64,000 nt of DNA from Rhizobium sp. CCGE 510 (lineage in GTDB: Bacteria > Pseudomonadota > Alphaproteobacteria > Rhizobiales > Rhizobiaceae): assembly GCF_000292525.1 (NCBI RefSeq), contig NZ_AEYF01000004.1:1-64000 (forward strand), written 5' to 3'. Positions 54,665 to 63,291 of this stretch are shown one piece after another (within the stretch, counting starts at the first letter, position 1; the number at the start of each line of letters is the position of its first letter). Made by a program: the position numbers and the translations under genes. Under the pieces are notes generated by a model. That model was given only the letters and a program-made list of their open reading frames with translations. It searched no databases and was not told where the DNA came from.

Positions 54665-55740
54665 TGGATATCGGTATCAGCGACAGGAGAGATACGGGCG
54701 GGACGGTGAACGTCGGCGCTGTCCAGACCGATATGCTTCGCTCGGCGCGCTTCCGGGTGGAGCGCGAAATGCACTGGCGTCAGTTGGACGACCTCGTGAC
54801 GCGGGCCGAGAAAGGTGGCGCGGCCACCCTCGGCTATGATGAGGTCCGCAATCTCACCGCCGGCTACAGGCAGGCGATGAACTCGCTGAGCGTGGCCCGC
54901 GACATTTCCCTCGATCGTGCGCTGATCGCCTATCTGGAGAGCCTCTGCGCCCGGGCCTATCTGGTCGTCTATGCGCCGCAGGAAAGCCTCGGCGGCCTGT
55001 TCACCCGCCTGCTGGTGCAGGGCATTCCGCAGGCGGTGCGCCGATCGGCTTTGCCTCTGTTCATCGGTTTCCTGGCGCTCGTTCTGGGGGCGCTTGCGGG
55101 CTACAAGCTTTGCACCAGCGATCCGAGCTGGTTCTACACCTTGGTGCCGCCGGGGCTAGCCGACCAGCGCACCCCGGATGCATCGGCCGATTATCTCCGC
55201 TCGACGATCTATGGCGGTGAAGGGCATGACAGCGACCGGCTCTCCGCCTTTTCCGCATTTCTCTTTTCCCACAACACCACGATCGTCGTGCTGATTTTCA
55301 CACTCGGCATTTTCGTGTCGGTGCCGAGCTTCATCCTGACCTTTTACAATGGCCTGATCCTGGGCGCGTTCTTCGCGATGTTTGCTCGCAAGGGCTTGGG
55401 ATACGACGTCTTCGGCTGGCTCTCGATCCACGGCGTAACCGAGCTTGCGGCCATCGCCATTGCCTGCGCGGGGGGAGCAAGGCTCGGACTTGCCGTTCTT
55501 CTGCCGGGGGCACGAACGCGCCGGGAGGCGTTGCGTCACCAGGGACGTGACGCTGTCAAGCTCGCGATCCTTGCGGCGCTGATGCTGATCGCCGCCGCCT
55601 TCATTGAAGGTTTCCTTCGCCAGCTGATACAGGATCCGATCTGGCGCCTCATCATCGGTTGGGGGATGGGTCTCTTCTGGGTGGGCTGGCTGCTGTTTAG
55701 CGGCCGCGACAGCAAAGTTTCGCGTGAGCCTGCGCGATGA
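54661..55740 (+). CDS. SpoIIM/DUF95-type membrane protein
   Basis: The 359-residue protein has a soluble N-terminal helical region followed by several membrane segments. It carries stage II sporulation protein M-like features, including FILTFYNGLILGAFFAMFAR and WLSIHGVTELAAIAIACAGG. Rhizobia do not sporulate, so the name describes the fold family only; the role is linked to the MoxR/DUF58 cluster. It overlaps both neighbours by four bases. Confidence 0.9.
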   Translation: MMDIGISDRRDTGGTVNVGAVQTDMLRSARFRVEREMHWRQLDDLVTRAEKGGAATLGYDEVRNLTAGYRQAMNSLSVARDISLDRALIAYLESLCARAYLVVYAPQESLGGLFTRLLVQGIPQAVRRSALPLFIGFLALVLGALAGYKLCTSDPSWFYTLVPPGLADQRTPDASADYLRSTIYGGEGHDSDRLSAFSAFLFSHNTTIVVLIFTLGIFVSVPSFILTFYNGLILGAFFAMFARKGLGYDVFGWLSIHGVTELAAIAIACAGGARLGLAVLLPGARTRREALRHQGRDAVKLAILAALMLIAAAFIEGFLRQLIQDPIWRLIIGWGMGLFWVGWLLFSGRDSKVSREPAR

Positions 55741-56630
55741 ACCAGTCAGTTCAGGACGGCAACCGCGTCGAACAGTTCATCCCGCCGGAGGGTGTTCCGA
55801 TCAGTTTCGCGATCGGCTCTATCGGCAGCCGCCTCGGCGCGCAAATCCTCGACATTATCTTCACCGGTATCCTTATCTTCATCTGCGCCTTTGTGATCGC
55901 CTTCACAGGGATACTGCCTTCGAACGTCGAGATGATGCTGATCATCTTGCTGGGTTTCTTGGTGCGGACCCCCTATTACATTTTATCGGAGCTGATCTGG
56001 AACGGACGCACGCTCGGGAAAAAGATAACCGGCATCCGCGTCATCAACGCCGGCGGACGGCGGCTGACGCCCCATCAGGTTACCGCGCGCAACCTGATGA
56101 AAGAGGTGGAGATCTTCGCTCCCATGACCCTTTTGGCGTCGATTGCCACGCAGTCGGGATTGGAAAACGCTTTGACGTGCGCCTGGCTTCTGGTGGTGGT
56201 GATCGTTCCGCTCGCCAATCGGCGCCGGCAACGGCTGGGCGACATCATCGCCGGCACGCTGGTGGTCGACAATCCGCGCTCGGTGCTGCTGTCCGACCTC
56301 GCATTGTCCGCCCCTGCCGCCTCGCAGCCGGACTTCGAATTCCTGCCCGAGCATCTCGATGTCTACGGAAAATATGAGCTGCAGACGCTGGAAGACGTGC
56401 TTCGCGACACGACGAAGAGCCGCAAGAGCGAGGAAATCGCCCAGATCGTGCGCACCATTACCCGAAGGATCCAGTATCCCGATACCGTCAAGCCCGGCCA
56501 GGAATTGTTCTTCCTCAAAGAGTTCTACCGCGCCCAGCGCGAGCACTTGGAGAGCTTGAAGCTTTTCGGAACGCTACGGGAGAATAAGTATCATGAGCAT
56601 ACGCGGACAGAGGCGACGAAACTCGTTTGA
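55737..56630 (+). CDS. RDD family membrane protein
   Basis: The 297-residue protein has the RDD domain in its first half (RLGAQILDIIFTGILIFICA, RTLGKKITGIRVINAGG) with three membrane segments. The Arg and Asp of the family pattern are present. The C-terminal half is soluble, charged and helical (TLEDVLRDTTKSRKSEE, VKPGQELFFLKEFYRAQREH). It ends the operon and converges with the broken Rrf2 gene. RDD proteins include transporters, but the role here is unknown. Confidence 0.88.
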   Translation: MNQSVQDGNRVEQFIPPEGVPISFAIGSIGSRLGAQILDIIFTGILIFICAFVIAFTGILPSNVEMMLIILLGFLVRTPYYILSELIWNGRTLGKKITGIRVINAGGRRLTPHQVTARNLMKEVEIFAPMTLLASIATQSGLENALTCAWLLVVVIVPLANRRRQRLGDIIAGTLVVDNPRSVLLSDLALSAPAASQPDFEFLPEHLDVYGKYELQTLEDVLRDTTKSRKSEEIAQIVRTITRRIQYPDTVKPGQELFFLKEFYRAQREHLESLKLFGTLRENKYHEHTRTEATKLV

Positions 56631-56685
56631 AGTGGCTTTGCCATGCAAGGAAGGCCATTATGTCCTCTGCTGCAGGACATAGCCC

Positions 56686-57136
56686 TCACGAGGCACAGGA
56701 ATAGCACGTCGCGGCGCGCGCGGTTCGTTTTGCCTCGAAGTCGGCGGTGATTTCTTCCAGGGTTACGCTGCCCAACCGCCCCAGGAGCAGGGCCTCCGCC
56801 TCCTTCATCGGATCTGCGAGGACCGTATTCACCGCCTGTTCCACAAGGCACTTCGGCCGATCGTCGGCTGGGCCGATGGCGAAGAGATGTGGCTCGCCGA
56901 GCGCATTGTAGACATGAAGCAGCGTGATTCCGACAACGGACGCACCAGTGCCCAGCCACCGCCGTGACCTTTTTCGGAGCGGACATAGCCTTGTTCGCGC
57001 AGGCCCGCCATGGTGCGTCTGACAACGACGGGATTGGTGTTCAGCATCTTAGCGATCATCTCGGAAGTTGCCGATCATGCCGGTCCATGTGGATCAGCAC
57101 GTGCAGCATGCGGGAAAGGCGGCTGTCATTGCGCAT
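56686..57136 (-). pseudogene. Rrf2-family regulator, broken by two frameshifts
   Basis: Three consecutive frames together give a full Rrf2 protein. The first part (from 57136) reads MRNDSRLSRMLHVLIHMDRH. After a shift near 57065 comes [20 protein letters not shown] with [18 protein letters not shown], the winged helix. After a second shift near 56940 comes [20 protein letters not shown], then [10 protein letters not shown] and LEEITADFEAKRTAR. Each piece alone ends in stops or nonsense. The gene is dead unless the breaks are sequencing errors. Confidence 0.8.
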
Positions 57137-57264
57137 GGTTCTTTTCCTGTCGATCAAGCGGACCATTATCGCAAGCAATGCCGCGCGGTCGCGGGGAGAC
57201 GACCGCAGCGCGCACAACACAGCGGGACGGTTTCCACCGTTACCGCCTCGCCTGGCGGCTCCCG

Positions 57265-57657
57265 TCATTTTTCTTCGGGCGTCGATACTCGTGTTGCCAG
57301 GAGCGAATAATTGTAAATTGCGGCGTAGCTCGTCGATACGAGCAACCGAAACGCGATGGTCTTGAGTATTTCCGGGGTGCCGGTCACAGCATGGATCGCC
57401 ACGAGAATGCTGGCCGAGCCGACACAAGCAGTGAGAGGCGGCGCCCAAAATCGTACAGATCCGCTGCTGAAGCGCGTGGAAAGCCAGTCGATCACGGTTT
57501 TCAGGAAAAGCGTCAGGCAGGAAGATATCGTACCCTGCACCAAACCGGCATAGAGCGGCGATGGCATGGCGTAGGCGCGATTGGCGAAAACCGCCCAGGA
57601 ACCCATGGCCATAAAGGCGACGAGAACATGGACAACGCCGCTGCGGAAAATAGACAT
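57265..57657 (-). CDS. Small membrane protein, 130 aa
   Basis: The protein has three or four hydrophobic segments, including SGVVHVLVAFMAMGSWAVFA and VQGTISSCLTLFLKTVIDWL. The start MSIFRSGVVHVL at 57657 was chosen; a frame from 57669 adds four residues. It lies upstream of and in line with the broken Rrf2 gene. It belongs to a small unnamed rhizobial membrane family. No function is known. Confidence 0.6.
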   Translation of the reverse strand: MSIFRSGVVHVLVAFMAMGSWAVFANRAYAMPSPLYAGLVQGTISSCLTLFLKTVIDWLSTRFSSGSVRFWAPPLTACVGSASILVAIHAVTGTPEILKTIAFRLLVSTSYAAIYNYSLLATRVSTPEEK

Positions 57658-57669
57658 CACAGCGAGCAC

Positions 57670-58149
57670 CAGTAGCGCGCAAGCTCAGCATTTGCAGACA
57701 AGCCGAGGGAATGCGGCTTCTCAATCAAACCGCCATGACACTCGATAGGTTGCTTCATTGCTTAGCTCCGCAGTCGCGTTTGGTCATTGACACCACCAAG
57801 CCGCCGAAGAGCTCCATCAGTGGCGAGAAAACCGGTTCGAAACAGGATGAACGGCTTTATCCACCAAAGCAACGAACCAATCGCACTGGCGGATGACGCC
57901 GCCGACAAAGCCTTGGACCGTTTTCGATGAGGACAATTTGGGAGTAATTTTCCGCTTTTCCGCAGGCGAACTCGCAGCTCCCTCGCTTGAACGAAGGCGG
58001 TGTCCGGCCCCAAGACCGCGGCGATCCTTATTCGAGAACTCTGAAGAGTCCTGGCGGCAGCCGACGCGAGGAACTGATCGTCGGCCAGCCGATTTTCGGA
58101 CCTTGTCGTGAAGTCGAGCCTCACCTAGTTGAGGATAACGCACCGATCA
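57670..58149. other. Gap before the AttEFGH-like operon
   Basis: The gap of about 480 bases holds only short, poorly supported frames. It should contain the promoter of the ABC operon. No palindrome or repeat stands out. Confidence 0.3.
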
Positions 58150-58167
58150 ATGCCGCCCCCAGAGTTC

Positions 58168-58830
58168 ATGATGATCCTAACGCTGTCCGGCGTCAAAAAA
58201 TCCTATTCGACCGCTGAAGGCCCGATTGAGATATTGAGGGGCGTCGATCTGGGCGTCGCAGCGGGCGAAAGCGTTGCCCTGACCGGAGAGTCCGGCAGTG
58301 GCAAAAGTACGCTGCTGCATCTGGCTGGAGGACTGGACCATGCAGATAGTGGCTCCGTCGTCATGAACGGCCGGGATCTGAACCAATTCAGTGAAAACGA
58401 ACGCGCACACTACCGCAGGACCGAGGTCGGACTCGTCTTCCAACAGTTCAATCTCATTCCGTCGCTGGCTGTCGCGGCCAATATCTCGTTCCACGCCAAG
58501 CTCGCGAACCAGTACGACCGCGCTTGGGAAAAAGAGTTGATCGATAGATTGGGGCTGGGCGATTACACCGCCAGATACCCCGAGCAGCTATCTGGAGGGC
58601 AACAGCAGCGCGTCGCAATCGGACGAACCTTGGCCGCTCGACCGCCACTCATTCTCGCCGACGAACCAACGGGCAATCTAGATGAGCAGTCCGGGGATGT
58701 CGTCCTTGACCTGATGGTCAGTCTGGCGCGGACAGCGGGATCGGCTCTCCTGCTTGTCACTCACTCTGCGAGGCTTGCAGGTCGTCTGGACCGAACAGTC
58801 GTTCTTCGCGGTGGGAAGATTGTCGGATGA
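58168..58830 (+). CDS. ABC transporter ATP-binding protein, LolD/AttE-like
   Basis: The 220-residue ATPase has Walker A TGESGSGKSTLLHLAGG, signature YPEQLSGGQQQRVAIGRTLA, Walker B ILADEPTGNLDE and H-loop LLVTHSARLAGRLD. It belongs to the LolD/MacB type that drives FtsX-like permeases. The start could be the ATG at 58150 or the MILTLSG start at 58168 or 58171. Its stop overlaps the permease start by four bases. Confidence 0.92.
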   Translation: MMILTLSGVKKSYSTAEGPIEILRGVDLGVAAGESVALTGESGSGKSTLLHLAGGLDHADSGSVVMNGRDLNQFSENERAHYRRTEVGLVFQQFNLIPSLAVAANISFHAKLANQYDRAWEKELIDRLGLGDYTARYPEQLSGGQQQRVAIGRTLAARPPLILADEPTGNLDEQSGDVVLDLMVSLARTAGSALLLVTHSARLAGRLDRTVVLRGGKIVG

Positions 58831-61235
58831 AGGTTGTCGCGTTGGCAGCACTCCTTTCACACTGGCGCCGAAAACCGCTTCAGTTGCTCACCCTGGTAAT
58901 GGGAATTGCGCTCGCTACGGCTCTTTGGTCCGGTGTCCAGGCAATCAACGCCGAGGCCAGGGCAAGTTACGCACGGGCGTCGTCCGTTCTGGAGCAGGGC
59001 AGTCTTCGACAGATCGTCGCCAAGAACGGTGGCGGTATCACGACCGAAATCTATGGAAACCTGCGTCGAGCGGGTTTGCAGGTTTCGCCGGTCATTGAGG
59101 GAAACTACCGTCTCGGAACCACAAGAATTAGGCTGATTGGCATCGAACCTCTGACGATGCCAAGAGACACTCCGGGTGCGACGATCGTCAGCGGTTCGGA
59201 TCTCTCGGGCTTTTTTTCAGCCGGTGGCCTGCTTCTGGTATCGAGTGCGACTGCCGAACGGCTGCGCGGGGGCACGGACATGCCTGTCAAAGTCGACGAC
59301 AATGTCCCCGATGGCGCCGCCTTCGTCGATATATCCGTCGCTGACAGGTTACTCGAGAAGCACGGGAGGATTGACCGTCTGGTGGTCGCTGCCAATCAAG
59401 AGGTCAAAGCCCAGGCTCTCGACCGGATTGCGCCCGGACTGACGATTCGCGAACCAGCCGGCCAGCCAGACCTTGCCCGTCTTACCGATAGTTTCCATCT
59501 CAACCTGACCGCTTTCGGCTTTCTCTCATTCGTCGTTGGGCTTTTTATCGTTTACTCGGCCACCGGCCTGACCTTCGAGCAGCGTCGTGGCACCTTTCGA
59601 ACGCTGCGGTCCCTTGGTGTCTCTGTTCGAGCGCTGTCCTTCATGCTTGTGGCCGAACTTGCGGTGCTGGCGCTGGTATCGGGTTTGATCGGCGTCATCC
59701 TTGGGTACGTGATCGCTTCGCTGCTAATGCCGGGTGTGGCTGCCACGCTCAGGGGCTTGTATGGGGCCAATGTATCGGGTTCGCTTTCCATTCGGCCGGA
59801 GTGGTGGTTGGCGGGACTGGCGATTGCCCTTGGCGGAACCGCTGTCTCCTCAGCGCAGAGCCTTTGGCGGGTTTGGAAGCTGCCGATCTTGGCTGCCGCT
59901 CAACCGCGGGCATGGGCAAGAGAGTCCGCCAGATCACTGGCTTATCAGGCCGGAGCTGGCGCATTTTTGCTTGTCCTGGCCGTCGTCGTTGCGATCACCG
60001 CATCCGGCCTCGTGGCGGGCTTTGCGGTGCTCGGCTGCCTGTTGCTCGGAACAGCTCTTATGCTGCCTGGACTTCTTGCCCTTATCCTGACCGCAGCTCA
60101 TCGATCGGCAGGGAGCGCCCTGGTAGAATGGTTCTGGGCAGACACCCGCATGCAACTCCCTGGCTTGTCGCTGGCTTTGATTGCCCTGCTGCTCGCATTG
60201 TCGGCGAACATCGGCGTCGGCACGATGGTCTCCAGTTTCCGGTTGACGTTCATCGGGTGGCTGGATCAACGCCTGGCCGCAGAGCTTTACGTGACCGCCA
60301 AGGATGAGGATGAAGCTGCGCGGCTGCGGGCCTGGCTTCCGCAACACGCGACAGCAGTGCTTCCAATCTGGAGCGTCGACGCCGAGGTCCTCGGTGAGCA
60401 GATCCAGATTTTCGGCGTTGCGGATGATCCCACCTATCGTGAGCATTGGCCCTTGATTGCTTCAGACAAGGAGGTCTGGGAAAAGGTCGCCGCGGGGCAG
60501 AGCGCTCTGATCAACGAGCAGATGTGGCGTCGCGGCGAAGCCAAGATCGGCCAGCCATTGGTGATGCCTGGAGGCTGGAGCGTGACTGTCGTCGGTGTGT
60601 ATTCGGACTATGGCAACCCGAATGACCAAGTGATCGTCGGGATCAATGGCCTGGTCGATCACTATCCCGATGTACCGAAACTTCGCTACGGCGTCCGAGT
60701 GCCTCCCGAGCGAGCCTCGGATCTCAAGCGTCAGCTGGTAGAAGAATTCGGTCTGCCCGATACCGCGATCGTTGACCAGGCCTCGCTCAAGCGACAATCG
60801 AGAGCCATCTTCGACCAGACCTTCAAAGTGACGGGTGCGCTGAATGTCCTCACCCTGGCTGTGGCAGGATTTGCCATGTTCTCAAGTCTTTTGACGCTGT
60901 CAGGTATTCGGCTTCCTCAGCTCGCACCGGTATGGGCAATGGGTGTGCGGCGACGAAACCTGGCGCTCTATGAAGTTGCGCGAACACTTGCGCTCTGGCT
61001 TGCAACATTTCTGGCGGCGATCCCCGTCGGTCTCGCCCTGGCCTGGGTGCTGCTGGCGATCGTGAACGTCGAGGCCTTCGGTTGGCGGTTGCCGATGATG
61101 GTGTTTCCTATGGACTGGCTTCGGCTGGGAACAATCGCTCTCCTGGCGTCAGTGCTGTCGGTGTTGGTTCCCGTTCGGCGTCTGGCCTCGGTCAATCCCG
61201 TCGATCTGTTGAGGATCTTTGCTGATGAACGTTAG
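58827..61235 (+). CDS. ABC transporter permease, FtsX family, AttFG-like
   Basis: The 802-residue permease has two FtsX-type halves, each with membrane segments, for example NLTAFGFLSFVVGLFIVYSA near residue 240 and VTGALNVLTLAVAGFAMFSS near 675. A large exported domain lies between the first membrane segments (residues 30-230). The single chain seems to join what are two permeases, AttF and AttG, in the Att system of Agrobacterium. Extrusion rather than import is inferred from the family. It is coupled to the ATPase and to the AttH-like gene. Confidence 0.88.
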   Translation: MKVVALAALLSHWRRKPLQLLTLVMGIALATALWSGVQAINAEARASYARASSVLEQGSLRQIVAKNGGGITTEIYGNLRRAGLQVSPVIEGNYRLGTTRIRLIGIEPLTMPRDTPGATIVSGSDLSGFFSAGGLLLVSSATAERLRGGTDMPVKVDDNVPDGAAFVDISVADRLLEKHGRIDRLVVAANQEVKAQALDRIAPGLTIREPAGQPDLARLTDSFHLNLTAFGFLSFVVGLFIVYSATGLTFEQRRGTFRTLRSLGVSVRALSFMLVAELAVLALVSGLIGVILGYVIASLLMPGVAATLRGLYGANVSGSLSIRPEWWLAGLAIALGGTAVSSAQSLWRVWKLPILAAAQPRAWARESARSLAYQAGAGAFLLVLAVVVAITASGLVAGFAVLGCLLLGTALMLPGLLALILTAAHRSAGSALVEWFWADTRMQLPGLSLALIALLLALSANIGVGTMVSSFRLTFIGWLDQRLAAELYVTAKDEDEAARLRAWLPQHATAVLPIWSVDAEVLGEQIQIFGVADDPTYREHWPLIASDKEVWEKVAAGQSALINEQMWRRGEAKIGQPLVMPGGWSVTVVGVYSDYGNPNDQVIVGINGLVDHYPDVPKLRYGVRVPPERASDLKRQLVEEFGLPDTAIVDQASLKRQSRAIFDQTFKVTGALNVLTLAVAGFAMFSSLLTLSGIRLPQLAPVWAMGVRRRNLALYEVARTLALWLATFLAAIPVGLALAWVLLAIVNVEAFGWRLPMMVFPMDWLRLGTIALLASVLSVLVPVRRLASVNPVDLLRIFADER

Positions 61236-62292
61236 AATGCAGGCAGTTGTACTGGTGGCTGTTATTATGAGTTGCGCAAGCGCACATGTCTTCGCACAGG
61301 GCTTTGCCGGGCTGGGGTCGGATGCCCAGGGATTTGCGATCCCGAAACATGGCGGCACTCTCTCGTTTCCCGCCGATCACGGCGCTCATCCCGATTACCG
61401 GATTGAGTGGTGGTATGTGACTGCCAACCTCACGGGCGAGGATAAAAAGCAGTACGGCGCGCAATGGACGCTCTTTCGATCCGCATTGGCCCCGGGAAAT
61501 GAAGAAGGCTTCGCGGATCCACAGGTCTGGATCGGACATGCGGCTATCACCACTCAAACCCACCAGTATGTCGCAGAGCGCTTTGGCCGGGGAGGCGTCG
61601 GACAAGCGGGCGTTGAGACAACGCCGTTTCGGGCGTGGATCGACGACTGGCAGATGGCTGCTGATGGAGCTGACCCGCATACTCTCGGCAACCTTTCGCT
61701 CTCCGCAAACGGGCCGGATTTCAGCTATGGTCTGCACCTCAAGGCCGACGGCCCGCTGGTGCTGCAGGGTGACAACGGCTTCTCCGTGAAGTCGGCTGAC
61801 GGGCAGGCGAGCTATTACTACTCGCAGCCTTTCTATGGGGTCTCAGGCGCTATTTCGATCTCCGGGGCGCCGGTTGAAGTCACCGGTAAGGCTTGGCTGG
61901 ATCGAGAGTGGTCGTCGCAGCCGCTTGCGTCCAATCAAACAGGCTGGGACTGGTTCTCACTGCATATGGAATCCGGCGATAAGCTGATGGCTTTTCGCCT
62001 GCGTGATAACAAGGACGGGTTCATCTCCGCAAACTGGATATCTGCGGATGGGCGAACGGCACCCCTTTCGCAAGGCGACGTTCAGTTGGAGCCAACACGA
62101 GAGGCGATGGTGAATGGGCACCAGATGCCGGTAGAGTGGCGTATTCGCGTGCCGGGCAGGTCACTTGATATCACGACCAAACCGTTGAACGACCAGTCCT
62201 GGATGGCGACTTCGACGCCCTATTGGGAAGGGCCGATAAACTTCACGGGCTCCACGTCAGGTGTCGGATATCTCGAAATGACCGGGTACTAA
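61225..62292 (+). CDS. AttH/CrtC-like lipocalin-type secreted protein
   Basis: The 355-residue protein has a signal peptide (VVLVAVIMSCASAHVFAQ). The AttH/CrtC-type fold follows, with DYRIEWWYVTANLTGED, then GKAWLDREWSSQPLASNQ and WDWFSLHMESGDKLM. This family includes carotenoid hydratases, but in AttEFGH operons it is a periplasmic partner of the exporter. The gene overlaps the permease stop by 11 bases. The substrate is unknown. Its own 3' end converges with the FkbM gene. Confidence 0.88.
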   Translation: MNVRMQAVVLVAVIMSCASAHVFAQGFAGLGSDAQGFAIPKHGGTLSFPADHGAHPDYRIEWWYVTANLTGEDKKQYGAQWTLFRSALAPGNEEGFADPQVWIGHAAITTQTHQYVAERFGRGGVGQAGVETTPFRAWIDDWQMAADGADPHTLGNLSLSANGPDFSYGLHLKADGPLVLQGDNGFSVKSADGQASYYYSQPFYGVSGAISISGAPVEVTGKAWLDREWSSQPLASNQTGWDWFSLHMESGDKLMAFRLRDNKDGFISANWISADGRTAPLSQGDVQLEPTREAMVNGHQMPVEWRIRVPGRSLDITTKPLNDQSWMATSTPYWEGPINFTGSTSGVGYLEMTGY

Positions 62293-62406
62293 ACTCTCAG
62301 CTCGCACATCGTTGACGAGATTTTTCCGTTTTCCAGGCGAGCGACCGTCGTGGAAGCGCCAGCCTCCGACCTGGGCTCTTTCCAGCGTTCCACGTCGGGT
62401 AAGACA

Positions 62407-63291
62407 TTATGTGGGCAAAAACAGCACGTTGTACTGATCGTACCCGCCCGGCAGGTCCCGGACCTTCATCTCTTGCTCGCGGTCCTCGAAGAGAACGAGG
62501 CAATCCTCGTAAAAGCTTGCAAGCATCGTTGTGAAGGCTTTCGTCCCCTCGCGCCCGTAGAAGAGCGGGGTGAATTCCATGTAGAGCGGCACGCGGCGGC
62601 CAAGCAGTCCCTGCATCGAGCGGCAGGCGACCGGCTCGTAGCCCTCGATGTCCATCCAGATCAGTCCGATTTCGGCCGGGTCGATCGAAAGGCCGGAGAG
62701 GATTTCGGGAACCGGTTTCACAGGCACGCTGATCTTCTTGTCCGTCGGGCTTTGGCGGATGGCGCTGCTCTTGCCGTGATTGTTGCGGTTGAGGAAAAAA
62801 TCGATCGCGCCGTCGCTCTCGCCGGCGGCGCAGTTGACGAGGCGGACCTTTTCCTCCAGCCGGTTCTGGCGAATGTTGAGGGCAAGCAGTGGAAAATTGC
62901 GCGGATCGGGCTCGATGCTGACAATATTGGCGTAGGTGCCGCTCAAGGCGAAGTAGACGGTCTGGGTGCCGATATTGCCGCCGATCTCGAGCAGCGTCGC
63001 GTCCTTTCGCAAGAGGCCGCGCTCGCGCAGGATGACGATCAGCCGGTCGACCGCGCCGCGCTCGAAATGGCCCTTCCGGAAGACCTTCCGGCCGATATAG
63101 TCGGAAGGCGAAAACGTCATCAGATGATCGCCGGCATCGACCGTCATCGAGACGACGCGCGGGCCGATAGTCTCGATCAGCAGGCGACGGCCGAAGCGGG
63201 TATCGAAGAAGCGCGAGGCGGCGGCATTGCACGCCTTGCGCAGGCGACGGCTCCAATATTTGGCGGTGAGCCACGGTTTGCCGGGCATCAT
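62407..63291 (-). CDS. FkbM family methyltransferase
   Basis: The 294-residue protein has SAM-binding LLEIGGNIGTQTVYFALSG, the acidic residue in ANIVSIEPDPRNFPLLALN and the FkbM motif LIWMDIEGYEPVACRSMQGL. FkbM-type enzymes O-methylate sugars or small molecules. The N-terminal extension (about 90 residues, basic) precedes the catalytic core. The start ATG at 63291 overlaps the end of the adenylate cyclase gene by four bases, so they are co-transcribed. Confidence 0.9.
   Translation of the reverse strand: MMPGKPWLTAKYWSRRLRKACNAAASRFFDTRFGRRLLIETIGPRVVSMTVDAGDHLMTFSPSDYIGRKVFRKGHFERGAVDRLIVILRERGLLRKDATLLEIGGNIGTQTVYFALSGTYANIVSIEPDPRNFPLLALNIRQNRLEEKVRLVNCAAGESDGAIDFFLNRNNHGKSSAIRQSPTDKKISVPVKPVPEILSGLSIDPAEIGLIWMDIEGYEPVACRSMQGLLGRRVPLYMEFTPLFYGREGTKAFTTMLASFYEDCLVLFEDREQEMKVRDLPGGYDQYNVLFLPT

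Noticed and set aside
57762..58124. A 120-residue frame on the minus strand before the ABC operon
   Set aside because: It has no ribosome site, signal or domain, and other frames are equally open here.
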